DNA from: Nafulsella turpanensis ZLM-10
GTDB lineage: Bacteria > Bacteroidota > Bacteroidia > Cytophagales > Cyclobacteriaceae
Length of the DNA: 64,000 bases
Direction: 5' to 3'
Assembly (NCBI RefSeq): GCF_000346615.1
Contig: NZ_ANNU01000045.1
Coordinates: forward strand, 1-64,000
In this document: positions 55,828-64,000 of the stretch, in pieces
Layout: each line of letters opens with the position of its first letter
Numbering within the stretch: the first letter of the stretch is position 1
Made by a program: the position numbers and the translations under genes
Notes under the pieces: generated by a model
What the model was told of the DNA's origin: nothing
What the model saw: the letters and a program-made list of their open reading frames with translations, nothing else
The model's database searches: none

Positions 55828-56748
55828 TTGAAAGAAGAAAAAAAGTTTCTAGTCGTAGTAGCCGGACCTACTGCTGTGGGCAAAACAGCCTTTAGCATTC
55901 AATTGGCGCAGTACTTTGGAACCGAAATTATTTCGGCCGACAGCCGGCAGCTGTATCAGAAAATGACTATTGGAACAGCAAAACCCACTGAAGAAGAGCG
56001 GGCGGCTGTACCTCATCATTTTATTGATATTCTACCTCCGGAAAAGGATTATAATGCCGGGCATTTTGAACGAGATGCATTGGCGCTGCTCGATGAATTA
56101 TTTAAGAAACACCAGGCAGTTGTAGTAGCCGGAGGTTCAGGAATGTATGTGCAGGCATTGTGCAATGGGATTGACCAGATGCCTGAGGTGCCTACGGTCC
56201 TGCGGAATCAGCTGAATGAAAAACTGGAAAAAGAAGGCTTAGCCGGCTTAGTAGCTGAGCTGAAGGCGCTGGATCCTCTTTATTATGAGGAGGTCGACCG
56301 GCAAAATCCGCAAAGAGTGGTAAGGGCGCTGGAAATTTGTCTCCACACCGGCCAGCCTTTTTCTTCTTTCAGGCAGCAAAAAACAGCCAAAAGACCTTTT
56401 AAAATTATAAAAATTGGACTGGAAAGGCCAAGAGAGGAGCTATACCAGCGGATTGGTGCCCGGATGGATGCTATGATTGCGGAAGGTCTTTTCGAGGAAG
56501 CTGCTTCCCTGTATCCGAAGAAAAGCCTAAATGCCTTACAAACAGTGGGCTATAGAGAGATTTTTGATTATATGGATGGCTTCTATGACAGGGAAGAGGC
56601 CGTAAGGCTGCTCAAGCGGAACTCCAGAAGGTATGCGAAGAGACAGTTGACCTGGTTTAGGAAGGATCCGGAATTTTTATGGCTACACCCTGGCGAGCTG
56701 CCAAAAGCCATTGACTACATTGAGAGAAAAATAAAAGAGGCGCTTTAG
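55828..56748 (+). CDS. miaA: tRNA dimethylallyltransferase
   Basis: Adds a dimethylallyl group to A37 of tRNAs reading UNN codons; 306 residues. The P-loop is VVAGPTAVGKTAFSIQ near residue 10. Further blocks are EIISADSRQLYQKM, IGTAKPTEEE, PHHFIDILPPEKDYNAGHFE, VAGGSGMYVQALCNG and the C-terminal RRYAKRQLTWFRKDPEF. There is no ATG in frame near the N-terminus. I choose the TTG at 55828 (reading M-KEEKKFLVVV) because the other TTG at 55801 lies in the -7 promoter box. Its stop overlaps that of the convergent LemA-like gene by four bases. Confidence 0.93.
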   Translation: MKEEKKFLVVVAGPTAVGKTAFSIQLAQYFGTEIISADSRQLYQKMTIGTAKPTEEERAAVPHHFIDILPPEKDYNAGHFERDALALLDELFKKHQAVVVAGGSGMYVQALCNGIDQMPEVPTVLRNQLNEKLEKEGLAGLVAELKALDPLYYEEVDRQNPQRVVRALEICLHTGQPFSSFRQQKTAKRPFKIIKIGLERPREELYQRIGARMDAMIAEGLFEEAASLYPKKSLNALQTVGYREIFDYMDGFYDREEAVRLLKRNSRRYAKRQLTWFRKDPEFLWLHPGELPKAIDYIERKIKEAL

Positions 56749-57233
56749 AATTGCAATGGTTTATACCCAAACAACTGTGCTACAACTTTGGTAGGTAAAG
56801 AGGTTACTAACTGGTTATACTCCCGTACTTTTCGGCCAAGGACTTTCAGGTGAATGTGCTGTCGGTGGTTGAGTACCTGCAATGATTTTATTTTCTTTCT
56901 GGTTTCCCGGTCGGCAGGCTTGTTTGCCCTGAACAGCAGCTGACTATTTTCGATAGATTTTTTTTCCTGCCGTATATACTGGGCATAATTGCTGAAATGT
57001 TTGAGTGTAAAATTATCGGACATAATATCCTGCTCACAGCCTAAAGTATCGTTGTTTAGTAATTCTTCTTCAGAAAGGGACTTCAGGAGGGTATTCCGCG
57101 CCCTGGCGGTCTGGCAAAGGTTAAAGAAGGCAAGCATAATTGCTTCTTTACGTGCCTGTATGCTATTATAATTAACAATGGCAATGAAAAAAGCAAACCC
57201 TAAAACTGCCAGGGCAATCGGCAACCATCCCAT
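56745..57233 (-). CDS. LemA-like membrane protein
   Basis: 162 residues with one N-terminal membrane helix (LPIALAVLGFAFFIAIVNY) and a helical cytoplasmic part. The C-terminus VREYNQLVTSLPTKVVAQLF followed by GYKPLQF matches the end of LemA proteins, where a YN..V...P..(I/V)A.(L/M)FG(F/Y) pattern is standard. The middle is divergent. LemA function is not settled. It ends inside the last bases of miaA (convergent overlap of four bases) and lies 12 bases from the end of the pfkA upstream region's transcript partner, being directly downstream of pfkA? No: it is upstream-less and reads from 57233, just after the pfkA stop at 57249, so pfkA and this gene are probably co-transcribed. Confidence 0.7.
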   Translation of the reverse strand: MGWLPIALAVLGFAFFIAIVNYNSIQARKEAIMLAFFNLCQTARARNTLLKSLSEEELLNNDTLGCEQDIMSDNFTLKHFSNYAQYIRQEKKSIENSQLLFRANKPADRETRKKIKSLQVLNHRQHIHLKVLGRKVREYNQLVTSLPTKVVAQLFGYKPLQF

Positions 57234-57248
57234 AAAAGTGCTTTGTAA

Positions 57249-58220
57249 TTAAATACTTAAAATGTTGACCATCCTTATCAGGTCCGGGTTAAGTGGTTTT
57301 TCCTTAGAGATAGCTTCGCGGAAATGGGTGTAAACCAACTGATCGTTAACGATACCCACGGCAACATTTTTCTGGCCGTTAATTAATCCTTCTACTGCTC
57401 CTAAACCAAGCCTGCTGGCAAGGATTCGGTCTGCTGCCGAAGGTCGTCCTCCCCTTTGAATATGGCCAAGGGTGGTAACACGAATGTCCTTCCCTTTCAG
57501 TTGTTCTTTTACAGTAGCCGCTACTTCCAGAGCCGTACCTTCTTCATCCCCTTCAGCAATTACCACAATGGAGGAGGTTTTGTCACGGTCCCAGCCTTGT
57601 TTAAGAGTACCGATGACATCGTCGATAGAGGTGAGGGTTTCGGGCACCATAACAATTTCAGCGCCGCCGCCTATACCCGATTGTATGGCAATATAGCCTG
57701 AATCGCGTCCCATTACTTCAATAAAGAATACCCGGTCGTGTGAGTCAGCCGTATCTCTTATCTTATCAATAGCTTCCAGGGCCGTGTTTACTGCTGTATC
57801 GAAACCAATAGTATAGTCTGTGCCAAAGAGGTCGTTATCGATAGTTCCGGGAGCACCAACCGTTGGGAGTCCATACTCGTCGTAAAAAACCCCGGCACCG
57901 GTAAAGGTACCATCGCCTCCAATCGCCACAAGACCTTCAATCTCAAACTTCTGTAGTTGCTCAAAGGCTTTTTTTCTTCCGGCAGGGGTGAGAAATTCTT
58001 TGCTGCGAACCGACTTTAGGATAGTGCCTCCTTTTTGAACTATGTTGCTGACTGTGTGGGAGTTCATTTTAAAGATGTCGCCGCGAATCATCCCATCATA
58101 TCCGTAGCGAATCCCATATATTTCTACATCATGGTAAATAGCCCCTCTCACTACTGCCCTGATACAGGCATTCATTCCGGGGGCATCTCCGCCAGAAGTA
58201 AAAACGGCAATTCTCTTCAT
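57249..58220 (-). CDS. pfkA: ATP-dependent 6-phosphofructokinase
   Basis: Phosphorylates fructose 6-phosphate, the committed step of glycolysis; 323 residues, normal for the bacterial allosteric enzyme. Blocks are VFTSGGDAPGMNACIRAVV, VAIGGDGTFTGA, the active-site PGTIDNDLFGTDYTIGFDTA, EVMGRDSGYIA and TLGHIQRGGRPSA. The frame extends 20 codons upstream to 58280, but MKRIAVFTSGGD at 58220 is the family N-terminus. The stop is 15 bases before the LemA-like gene on the same strand. Confidence 0.96.
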   Translation of the reverse strand: MKRIAVFTSGGDAPGMNACIRAVVRGAIYHDVEIYGIRYGYDGMIRGDIFKMNSHTVSNIVQKGGTILKSVRSKEFLTPAGRKKAFEQLQKFEIEGLVAIGGDGTFTGAGVFYDEYGLPTVGAPGTIDNDLFGTDYTIGFDTAVNTALEAIDKIRDTADSHDRVFFIEVMGRDSGYIAIQSGIGGGAEIVMVPETLTSIDDVIGTLKQGWDRDKTSSIVVIAEGDEEGTALEVAATVKEQLKGKDIRVTTLGHIQRGGRPSAADRILASRLGLGAVEGLINGQKNVAVGIVNDQLVYTHFREAISKEKPLNPDLIRMVNILSI

Positions 58221-58629
58221 AAAGCTAATTTCAGATTGTACACTCAATATTACGGAAATTTCAATTTCTTTGAAATTCATTTCAAAAAAAGACGCAATTT
58301 ACCTTGGTTTCACCGCCTTCCCGGGAGCTCCGCGCTACTGCAGTGGCAAGATACCCTCGGAAGAGTAATTTCGATAAATTGATACACATGCAAAAGTTAG
58401 TGTAGCTAGGCCGGGTTGCCGTTATTTTCATTCAGGAAAAAGCCAATCGTGTTTGGTGGAGATGCAAAATGAAAATCTGGCGCCGACTGGCTTTTAAAAG
58501 GAGGTGATGTTCTTTTGTCTCCTTTTGCTTGTGCAGGGATTGGAAGGCTCCGGAGGAAGTAAAGCTTTTTTCCTTGAAAATACTTATGTTTGTTCTCCAC
58601 AATACAAAATTAAAGCCCGAAGCCTGCTT
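58221..58629. other. Divergent promoter region of pfkA and the YfhO-like gene
   Basis: About 410 bases with no supported gene. TATGTTTG at 58585-58592 matches the TAnnTTTG -7 consensus and points to the YfhO-like gene, supporting its start at 58630. On the minus strand TAAATTGC near 58300 is an imperfect -7 candidate for pfkA. Nothing else was recognised. Confidence 0.45.
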
Positions 58630-61095
58630 ATGAAGTCCATTTCATTTAAAGAGCACATCCTGCCTCACCTGATTGCGGTGGTTGTTTTTATTGCCGTTAC
58701 GCTTATTTTCTTCTGGCCGCTGTTTATGGAGAACAAGGTCATCAATCAGAATGATATTCTTCAGGGGGCAGGTGCTGGACAGGAAATAATTGAGTACCGA
58801 GCCGAAACAGGAGAGGAGGCTCTCTGGACCAATTCAATGTTTGGGGGGATGCCGGCTTATCTTATTGATACGGTTTGGGGGAGGAATGTCCTTTATGTTT
58901 TTCAACAGGTTCTCACTTTGAACTTCCCCTCCTCTGCAGGAGCGCTTTTTATTGGATTAGTTTCTTTTTATGTTTTATTGCTGGTATTCAGGGTAAGGCC
59001 TTATTTAGCAATAATAGGAGCTGTAGCTTATGCTTTTAGCAGTTTTACTGTTATCAGTATAGAAGCAGGGCACATTTGGAAGGTGAGGGCAATTGGCTAC
59101 ATGCCTTTGGTCCTTGCCGGGATTCACCTTACTTTAAATAATCGGAGGCTTTTAGGATTTGCTTTAACTGCACTTGCTGTTGGTTTGGAGTTGAATGCAA
59201 ATCATCTTCAGATTACATATTATCTCCTTATTCTGGTGCTGATTTACTTGATGAGCCATCTTATTTATGCTATAAAAGAGGATAATTTAAAGAAATTAAC
59301 TATCAATGTGGGAATTCTTACGTTAGCTGCTATTATTGGCTTGGCGGCCAACATTGCTAGGATATGGGCTACTTATGAGTACGGGCAGTATTCCACCCGC
59401 GGACCTTCTGAATTGACTTTGGGTGAAGAAGGAGGTGCAGATGCAGGGCTTGAAAGAGAATATGTTTTCGAATGGAGCAGTGGCGTTTTTGAATCCTTTA
59501 CACTCCTGGTGCCCAACCTGTATGGCGGTGCAAGTCAGCAAGCACTCGATGCCGATTCGGAACTTGCACAGGTACTGCGACAAAATCAGGTTCCACAGGC
59601 TCAAATTAACCAGTTTATCGAAAATGCTCCAACCTACTGGGGAGATCAACCTTTTACCAGTGGGCCTATTTATGCAGGGGCCATCGTTATTTTTCTGTTT
59701 ATTCTAGGAATGTTCTTTTTAGATAATCGTTACAGAATTTGGCTTGCAGTGGCTACTCTAGTCTCTCTCATTTTATCGTGGGGAGATAATTTTCCTGTGC
59801 TAAATTATTTCCTTTACGATTACCTTCCTGCTTATAATAAGTTTAGAGCAGTTTCCATGGCGGTAGTGATTGCCCTTTTAACCCTTCCGCTGGCAGGGTT
59901 TTTGGGCTTGGAAGCTTTTCTTCAAAAGCCATTTACAAAAGAAAACAAGAAGAATTTCTGGTGTGCGGCCGGAATTAGTGGTGGTTTGGCTTTGCTGTTC
60001 TTGGTCTTTGCCGGAGCCTTTTCCTTTGAAGGAGCAGTAGACCAGCAGTTACCGGAATGGCTGCGTGGAGCTTTAAAAGATGACAGAGAATCTCTGTTGC
60101 AGGGGGATGCCCTGCGAAGCCTGCTGTTTATTGTGGCGGCAGGGGCATTGCTAATCGTCTATAAATTAAATAAGCTGCCTTATTGGGGCCTGGTATGTGC
60201 GCTGTTTGCTCTTGTTTTTATTGACCTGTACGCAGTAGATCGCCGCTACCTTAATGAAGAGAATTTTGTGAAGGAATCAGGTATTGCCTATTTTAAAGCG
60301 ACCCCGGCCGATGAATATATCTTGCAGGATGACGAAGTTTACCGCGTGCTGAACCTACAGAATCCTTTTAACGAAGCCCGGACTTCTTTTTTCCATCATT
60401 CAATAGGCGGGTATCATGGAGCTAAAATGGGGCGTTACCAGGAGCTTATTACTCATTGTATGAACCAGCAAATAAGCCAGCTGATTCAAAATCTACAGGC
60501 GGGAATCCAAAATTTTGAAGCCTTTGGAGTTCTGAATATGCTGAATACCCGCTACTTGTTGGCAGGTACTACACCCGAAGGAGTGTTTAAAAATCCGGCG
60601 GCTTTAGGTAATGCATGGTTTATTGAGAGACTACAGCCTGTTAACTCAGCCAATGAAGAAATACGGGCGACCTGTCAGTTAAATCCGGAAAGAGTAGCTG
60701 TGATAGATCGGTCTCAGTTTCAAATTACCCAGACCAATTTTAATAATTCAGGTAATATAAACCTCGTAAAATACACTCCTAACCATCTAACTTATAAGGT
60801 GGTTACTCCCGAGGATTCATATGCTGTTTTCTCAGAAATATATTACCCTAAAGGTTGGAACGCCTACATAGATGGTGAACAGGTAGATTACGAACGGGTG
60901 AATTATGTTTTAAGGGGTATGATGGTTCCTGCCGGTAATCATACTGTTGAATTTAAATTTGAGCCTAATGTTTTTCAATTGGGAAGTCCTATAATGTTTT
61001 GGTCTTCCATATTTTTGTTAATCTTGTTTTTTGGGGTTGTCGCTTATTGTTTATACAAGGAATTTTGGACAACCAAGGCATCACAAAATTCTTAG
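58630..61095 (+). CDS. YfhO-like multi-spanning membrane protein
   Basis: 821 residues of the bacterial membrane protein YfhO family (GT-C-like topology). About twelve membrane helices run from residue ~15 (LIAVVVFIAVTLIFFWPLF) to ~560, and a last one lies near the C-terminus (FWSSIFLLILFFGVVAYCLY). The early loop NDILQGAGAGQEIIEYR has the acidic residues usual for GT-C enzymes. A large extracytoplasmic domain (~590-780) ends with YPKGWNAYIDGEQ, a family hallmark. Firmicute YfhO adds sugars to teichoic acid; in Bacteroidota the substrate is unknown, probably a lipid-linked sugar. The start at 58630 follows the -7 box; the longer frame from 58504 begins upstream of it. The next gene begins 2 bases after the stop. 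Confidence 0.88.
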   Translation: MKSISFKEHILPHLIAVVVFIAVTLIFFWPLFMENKVINQNDILQGAGAGQEIIEYRAETGEEALWTNSMFGGMPAYLIDTVWGRNVLYVFQQVLTLNFPSSAGALFIGLVSFYVLLLVFRVRPYLAIIGAVAYAFSSFTVISIEAGHIWKVRAIGYMPLVLAGIHLTLNNRRLLGFALTALAVGLELNANHLQITYYLLILVLIYLMSHLIYAIKEDNLKKLTINVGILTLAAIIGLAANIARIWATYEYGQYSTRGPSELTLGEEGGADAGLEREYVFEWSSGVFESFTLLVPNLYGGASQQALDADSELAQVLRQNQVPQAQINQFIENAPTYWGDQPFTSGPIYAGAIVIFLFILGMFFLDNRYRIWLAVATLVSLILSWGDNFPVLNYFLYDYLPAYNKFRAVSMAVVIALLTLPLAGFLGLEAFLQKPFTKENKKNFWCAAGISGGLALLFLVFAGAFSFEGAVDQQLPEWLRGALKDDRESLLQGDALRSLLFIVAAGALLIVYKLNKLPYWGLVCALFALVFIDLYAVDRRYLNEENFVKESGIAYFKATPADEYILQDDEVYRVLNLQNPFNEARTSFFHHSIGGYHGAKMGRYQELITHCMNQQISQLIQNLQAGIQNFEAFGVLNMLNTRYLLAGTTPEGVFKNPAALGNAWFIERLQPVNSANEEIRATCQLNPERVAVIDRSQFQITQTNFNNSGNINLVKYTPNHLTYKVVTPEDSYAVFSEIYYPKGWNAYIDGEQVDYERVNYVLRGMMVPAGNHTVEFKFEPNVFQLGSPIMFWSSIFLLILFFGVVAYCLYKEFWTTKASQNS

Positions 61096-61097
61096 TT

Positions 61098-61985
61098 ATG
61101 AAAGTTTCCGTTATTATATGCACTTTAAATCGAGAGGAATTTATTATTGATGCTTTAGAAAGTTTATATAAACAGGACTTTCCTAAAGAGGATTTTGAGG
61201 TGATTGTTGTCGATAATAATAGTACTGACCGAACTCCAGATTTAGTATTATCTTTTATCCAGAGACATCCTGAAATGAATTTAAAACTTGTTTATGAAAG
61301 AAGGCAAGGCCTTTCCTTTGCAAGAAATAAAGGAATTGATGATTCTACAGCAGACATAGTTACTTTTATTGATGATGATGCTATTGCAATACCACAATTT
61401 GTAAAAGAAGTAAATAAAATGTTCCACGAATACCCGGAAGCAGATGCTGTTGGTGGTAAAATTATTCCTGTTTATAATAAAACTCAAAATCCCCCACCCT
61501 GGATGACAGATTACATATCTGGAATTGTATCGGCTGTCGATTTGGGAGAGCGGGTAAAGGTGTTTGATAAAAAATACCCGGCAGGTTGTAATATGTCATT
61601 TAGAAAAGGTGTGCTAAACAGGGTGAATAGGTTTAATACCAATTTAACACAAAGGAGCGATGATAAAGAGGTATTTATAAAGCTTCGGAAAATAAAGGCA
61701 AAAGTAATGTATACTCCTTATGCTGTGGTGTATCATCAAATCCCAGCTTCCAGGATGACGAAACAGGGAGTAATCCAGGTTAGTAAAGTAACTGGACAAG
61801 GGGAGAGAGCCAGATTAATTCATTCTTCTTTGAATGCCAAAGCTGTTAAATTAATAGAATATTTATTTAAACAAGCTGCAGCTTTTGCTTTAGGTGCCAT
61901 ATTTATATTAAAAGGAGAGTCCTCAAAAGCTTACTATCTGATACTCGTTCGGTGGTACATTTTAAAAGGCTTTTTTCTTAAATAA
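61098..61985 (+). CDS. Family 2 glycosyltransferase
   Basis: 295 residues with the GT-A fold: MKVSVIICTLNREEFIIDAL, then VIVVDNNSTDRTPDLV and the metal-binding FIDDDAIAIP (DxD-like). A second part has YPAGCNMSFRKGVLNRV and the acidic SDDKEVFIKL, likely the catalytic base region. The C-terminal helices may touch the membrane. It begins two bases after the YfhO-like stop. The gene is much richer in A/T than those before it, with many TTT, ATT and AAA codons, suggesting the start of a transferred surface-glycan segment. Donor and acceptor sugars are unknown. Confidence 0.92.
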   Translation: MKVSVIICTLNREEFIIDALESLYKQDFPKEDFEVIVVDNNSTDRTPDLVLSFIQRHPEMNLKLVYERRQGLSFARNKGIDDSTADIVTFIDDDAIAIPQFVKEVNKMFHEYPEADAVGGKIIPVYNKTQNPPPWMTDYISGIVSAVDLGERVKVFDKKYPAGCNMSFRKGVLNRVNRFNTNLTQRSDDKEVFIKLRKIKAKVMYTPYAVVYHQIPASRMTKQGVIQVSKVTGQGERARLIHSSLNAKAVKLIEYLFKQAAAFALGAIFILKGESSKAYYLILVRWYILKGFFLK

Positions 61986-61995
61986 GGAACAGAAA

Positions 61996-62856
61996 ATGGT
62001 GAAAATTCAAAAGGTTTTAACTGGCTTCATTGATATTATCCTTAGTCTCTTCAAAGTTGTTATTCTATCAAAATTTAAAGTTTACATTCCTGCGCAAGAT
62101 GGCGATGAATTATTTATTCTGGGTAATGGCCCTTCTTTAAATTTTACTTTACAAGAAAATTTGGAAAAGCTCCAATCTGGAACTACCCTCGCAGTAAATA
62201 ATTTTGCATATTCTGATTTTTTTGTAAAAATAAAACCATCATTTTATGTGTTGGTTGCTCCTGAGTATTTCATGTCAGTACCACCTACTGAAAATCATAT
62301 TTTTTTAAGAAACAGACTTTTTAACATTTTAACAACAAAGGTAACCTGGCCCATCACCTTATTTATTCCAACTTTAGCCGAAAAATACCCTGAATGGAAG
62401 AAGGTCTTGAGTGAAAATAAAAATATTAAATTTCAATATTTTAATTCTACCCCTGTAGAGGGCCCGGAGTGGTTTGCTCATAAAATGTTTGCATTGAACT
62501 TAGGTATGCCGCGGCCGCATAATGTTTTGGTACCTTCTATTTTCGTGGGAATTAATATGCGGTATAAAAAAATATTTCTATTTGGAGCAGACCATTCATG
62601 GCATGAAGAAATTAAAGTAAGTGAGTTTAATCAGATGACGGTAAACCATGGCCATTTTTATGATAAGGATGACCAAAGGGGTAAAATGCATAAACTTGAT
62701 GGAAAAGAATTTCATATTCATGATGTATTCAGAAAGCTGTATTTAGCCTTCAAGGGGTATTTTATTTTAGCATCATATGCTAAAAAAAGAGGAGTTTATA
62801 TTGTTAATGCAAGTCATCGTTCTTACATTGATGCATTTGAAAGGGTAAAAATTTAA
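61996..62856 (+). CDS. MptE/DUF115-like protein, probably of surface-glycan synthesis
   Basis: 286 residues. A short hydrophobic N-terminus (IDIILSLFKVVILSKF) is followed by DELFILGNGPSLN, the nucleotide-binding-like motif of the DUF115/MptE-like group. Other blocks are LAVNNFAYSDFF, NVLVPSIFVGINMRYKKIFL and FGADHSWHEE. Relatives sit in polysaccharide and flagellin-glycosylation clusters; archaeal MptE is a pterin pyrophosphokinase, but that activity is not expected in this setting. It follows the glycosyltransferase by 10 bases and is equally AT-rich. Function is unproven. Confidence 0.65.
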   Translation: MVKIQKVLTGFIDIILSLFKVVILSKFKVYIPAQDGDELFILGNGPSLNFTLQENLEKLQSGTTLAVNNFAYSDFFVKIKPSFYVLVAPEYFMSVPPTENHIFLRNRLFNILTTKVTWPITLFIPTLAEKYPEWKKVLSENKNIKFQYFNSTPVEGPEWFAHKMFALNLGMPRPHNVLVPSIFVGINMRYKKIFLFGADHSWHEEIKVSEFNQMTVNHGHFYDKDDQRGKMHKLDGKEFHIHDVFRKLYLAFKGYFILASYAKKRGVYIVNASHRSYIDAFERVKI

Positions 62857-62867
62857 TAATTTAAAGT

Positions 62868-62893
62868 TTCATTAGAATGTCAATTCTAATGAA
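62868..62893 (+). other. AT-rich hairpin downstream of the MptE-like gene
   Basis: Perfect inverted repeat TTCATTAGAAT / ATTCTAATGAA with a 4-base loop. There is no T-run after it, so it is not a standard terminator; it might protect the 3' end of the message or be a regulatory site for the next gene. Confidence 0.4.
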
Positions 62894-62949
62894 GAAGTAA
62901 AGAATAATTAAAAGTTGATCTAATCTAATTGGGAATAAATAAAATATTA

Positions 62950-64000
62950 ATGAGGTTCAGGATAATCCTTAATTTTCTAAATTTACTTCTTTGGATACCA
63001 CTTTCCATTTATGGACAGGACAACTGTTCGGAGAATGGTTTTGAGGATGACATGATTGCTCATTATCCATTTGATGGTAATTCCAATGAAGTTCTCGGGT
63101 ACACTTTTAATGGAATAGTAAATGGGGCAGTACTTACACCTGGGTTTGAAGGAAATCCTAAATCAGGCTATTTCTTTGATGGTGCAGACGATTTTATTCA
63201 TGTTGGTGACCATTTTGATTTGGGGCAGGAGGATTTTACAATTTCCTGTTGGGTGAAGGTAAGTGAATTTGAAGGATTAACTCCCGGGACAAGCAGTTAT
63301 GGAGGATGGATTATTAATAAAGGCGTTACTATTTTTGGAAGTCCTAGTCGTGCTGGATATGCTCTAGATGCACGAAGAGTGGATGGAGAAAATTTCTTTG
63401 TTTTTTTTGTAGGTAGCCAATATAATCAAATTTACAGTGCCGCAGCATCTGGTTTTGAAGAAAATGAGTGGTATTCTTTGATTGCTATTAAAGAAGGTGG
63501 ATTGATTAAATTGTTTGTTAATAACCAGCTTGTATCGTCTACCAATATTCCTCCAGGAATAAATACTAATACAAATATCCCTCTGGTTTTTGGCTCGATC
63601 GATAAATTAGGAAATGATCCTGGTGGGACAACGTTTTTTCATGGAAAAATAGATGATGTGCGTCTGTTTAAAAAAGCACTATCTAATGAAGAAAGGGCCT
63701 GTTTGATAGGAGTTTGTAATCCTCCTGTCATTAATTTAGGGGATGATAAGGTGGGTTGTTATGGGGAAACGGTACAGCTTGATGCATTTTATCCTAATTC
63801 TACTTATACATGGCAAGATGGGTCAACAGATTCAATCTTTTCTGTATCAGAAAGTGGACAATATTGGGTTAAGGTAGAAAATTATTGTGGTGTGGAAATG
63901 GATACAATTTCTATTGACTTTGTATCCTCACCTAATATTTTTTTAGGTGAGGATATAATCCGTTGCTCTCCGGGAAATATCACCCTCGATGCTTTTTACC
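62950..64000 (+). CDS. Secreted LamG-domain adhesin-like protein (cut by window end)
   Basis: The open frame runs from an ATG at 62950 to the window edge, at least 350 residues. The signal peptide is MRFRIILNFLNLLLWIPLSI, cut near YGQ. Residues ~35-255 form a LamG/concanavalin-A-like fold: MIAHYPFDGNSNEVLG, FDGADDFIHVGDHFDLG, FTISCWVKVSEF, YSLIAIKEGG and GKIDDVRLFKKALSNEE. Then Ig-like repeats start: VNPP-type linker, LGDDKVGCYGETVQLDA, YTWQDGSTDSIFSVSESGQY and a second one opening at IFLGEDIIRCSPGNITLDA. This layout is typical of large Bacteroidota surface proteins exported by type IX secretion. The 3' end, where a sorting domain would lie, is outside the window. Confidence 0.85.
   Translation, partial: MRFRIILNFLNLLLWIPLSIYGQDNCSENGFEDDMIAHYPFDGNSNEVLGYTFNGIVNGAVLTPGFEGNPKSGYFFDGADDFIHVGDHFDLGQEDFTISCWVKVSEFEGLTPGTSSYGGWIINKGVTIFGSPSRAGYALDARRVDGENFFVFFVGSQYNQIYSAAASGFEENEWYSLIAIKEGGLIKLFVNNQLVSSTNIPPGINTNTNIPLVFGSIDKLGNDPGGTTFFHGKIDDVRLFKKALSNEERACLIGVCNPPVINLGDDKVGCYGETVQLDAFYPNSTYTWQDGSTDSIFSVSESGQYWVKVENYCGVEMDTISIDFVSSPNIFLGEDIIRCSPGNITLDAFY

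Noticed and set aside
1-64000. CRISPR arrays, insertion sequences, prophage or integrase genes
   Set aside because: No regularly spaced repeats, transposase, integrase or phage structural motifs were seen on either strand.

Overview
The window is a chromosomal stretch of a Bacteroidota bacterium, most likely from the Cytophagales. The pointers are lineage-typical families (IPExxxVDY protein, DUF5686 protein, PorV/PorQ-like barrel, S46 dipeptidyl-peptidase), repeated copies of the Bacteroidota -7 promoter box TAnnTTTG, and a final gene built like the lineage's secreted adhesins. Most of it is ordinary housekeeping DNA of mid GC. By eye the last 3 kb is clearly more AT-rich.

Layout. 0-4.3 kb (minus): Gcr-like membrane protein and the GTPase typA. 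4.5-9.2 kb (plus): a TPR/PAS sensor histidine kinase and metG. 9.6-15.6 kb (minus): PadR regulator, pth, rplY, prs, tRNA-Gln(TTG), a decayed maltose-O-acetyltransferase-like pseudogene, and purL. 15.8-18.4 kb: a lipoprotein with a Pmp3-like tail, then glycerate kinase and an alpha/beta hydrolase on the minus strand. 18.5-25.2 kb (plus): a complete tetR-tolC-adaptor-RND pump operon with a readable promoter and palindromic operator. 25.3-29.8 kb (plus): a membrane metallophosphoesterase and a secreted GH31 glycosidase.

29.9-34.3 kb (minus): a two-gene operon of a GntA/YqcI-YcgG-type (haem N-hydroxylase family) protein and a DUF1989 protein, then an HhH-plus-barrel protein and a PorQ-like barrel. 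34.4-37.8 kb (plus): YwqK-like repeat protein and DUF5686 protein. 37.9-47.2 kb (minus): acpP-fabF-rnc-nadE-lgt-BamA-like-S46 peptidase in one direction. 47.5-49.3 kb (plus): IPExxxVDY protein and pyk. 49.4-55.7 kb (minus): a tightly overlapped run of hybrid histidine kinase, response regulator, 88-aa protein, MBL hydrolase and NFACT protein. 55.8-58.2 kb: miaA (plus), then a LemA-like protein and pfkA (minus). 58.6-64 kb (plus): YfhO-like membrane protein, family 2 glycosyltransferase, MptE/DUF115-like protein and a LamG adhesin cut by the window edge, probably the start of a surface-glycan region.

No CRISPR array, insertion sequence, integrase or phage gene was seen. The best leads are the GntA-like/DUF1989 operon, the HhH-barrel/PorQ-like pair, the overlapped phosphorelay with its unknown 88-aa partner, the acetyltransferase pseudogene and the AT-rich surface region. 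Several starts were moved downstream because the longer reading frame begins inside a promoter box or upstream of a signal peptide or conserved N-terminus.
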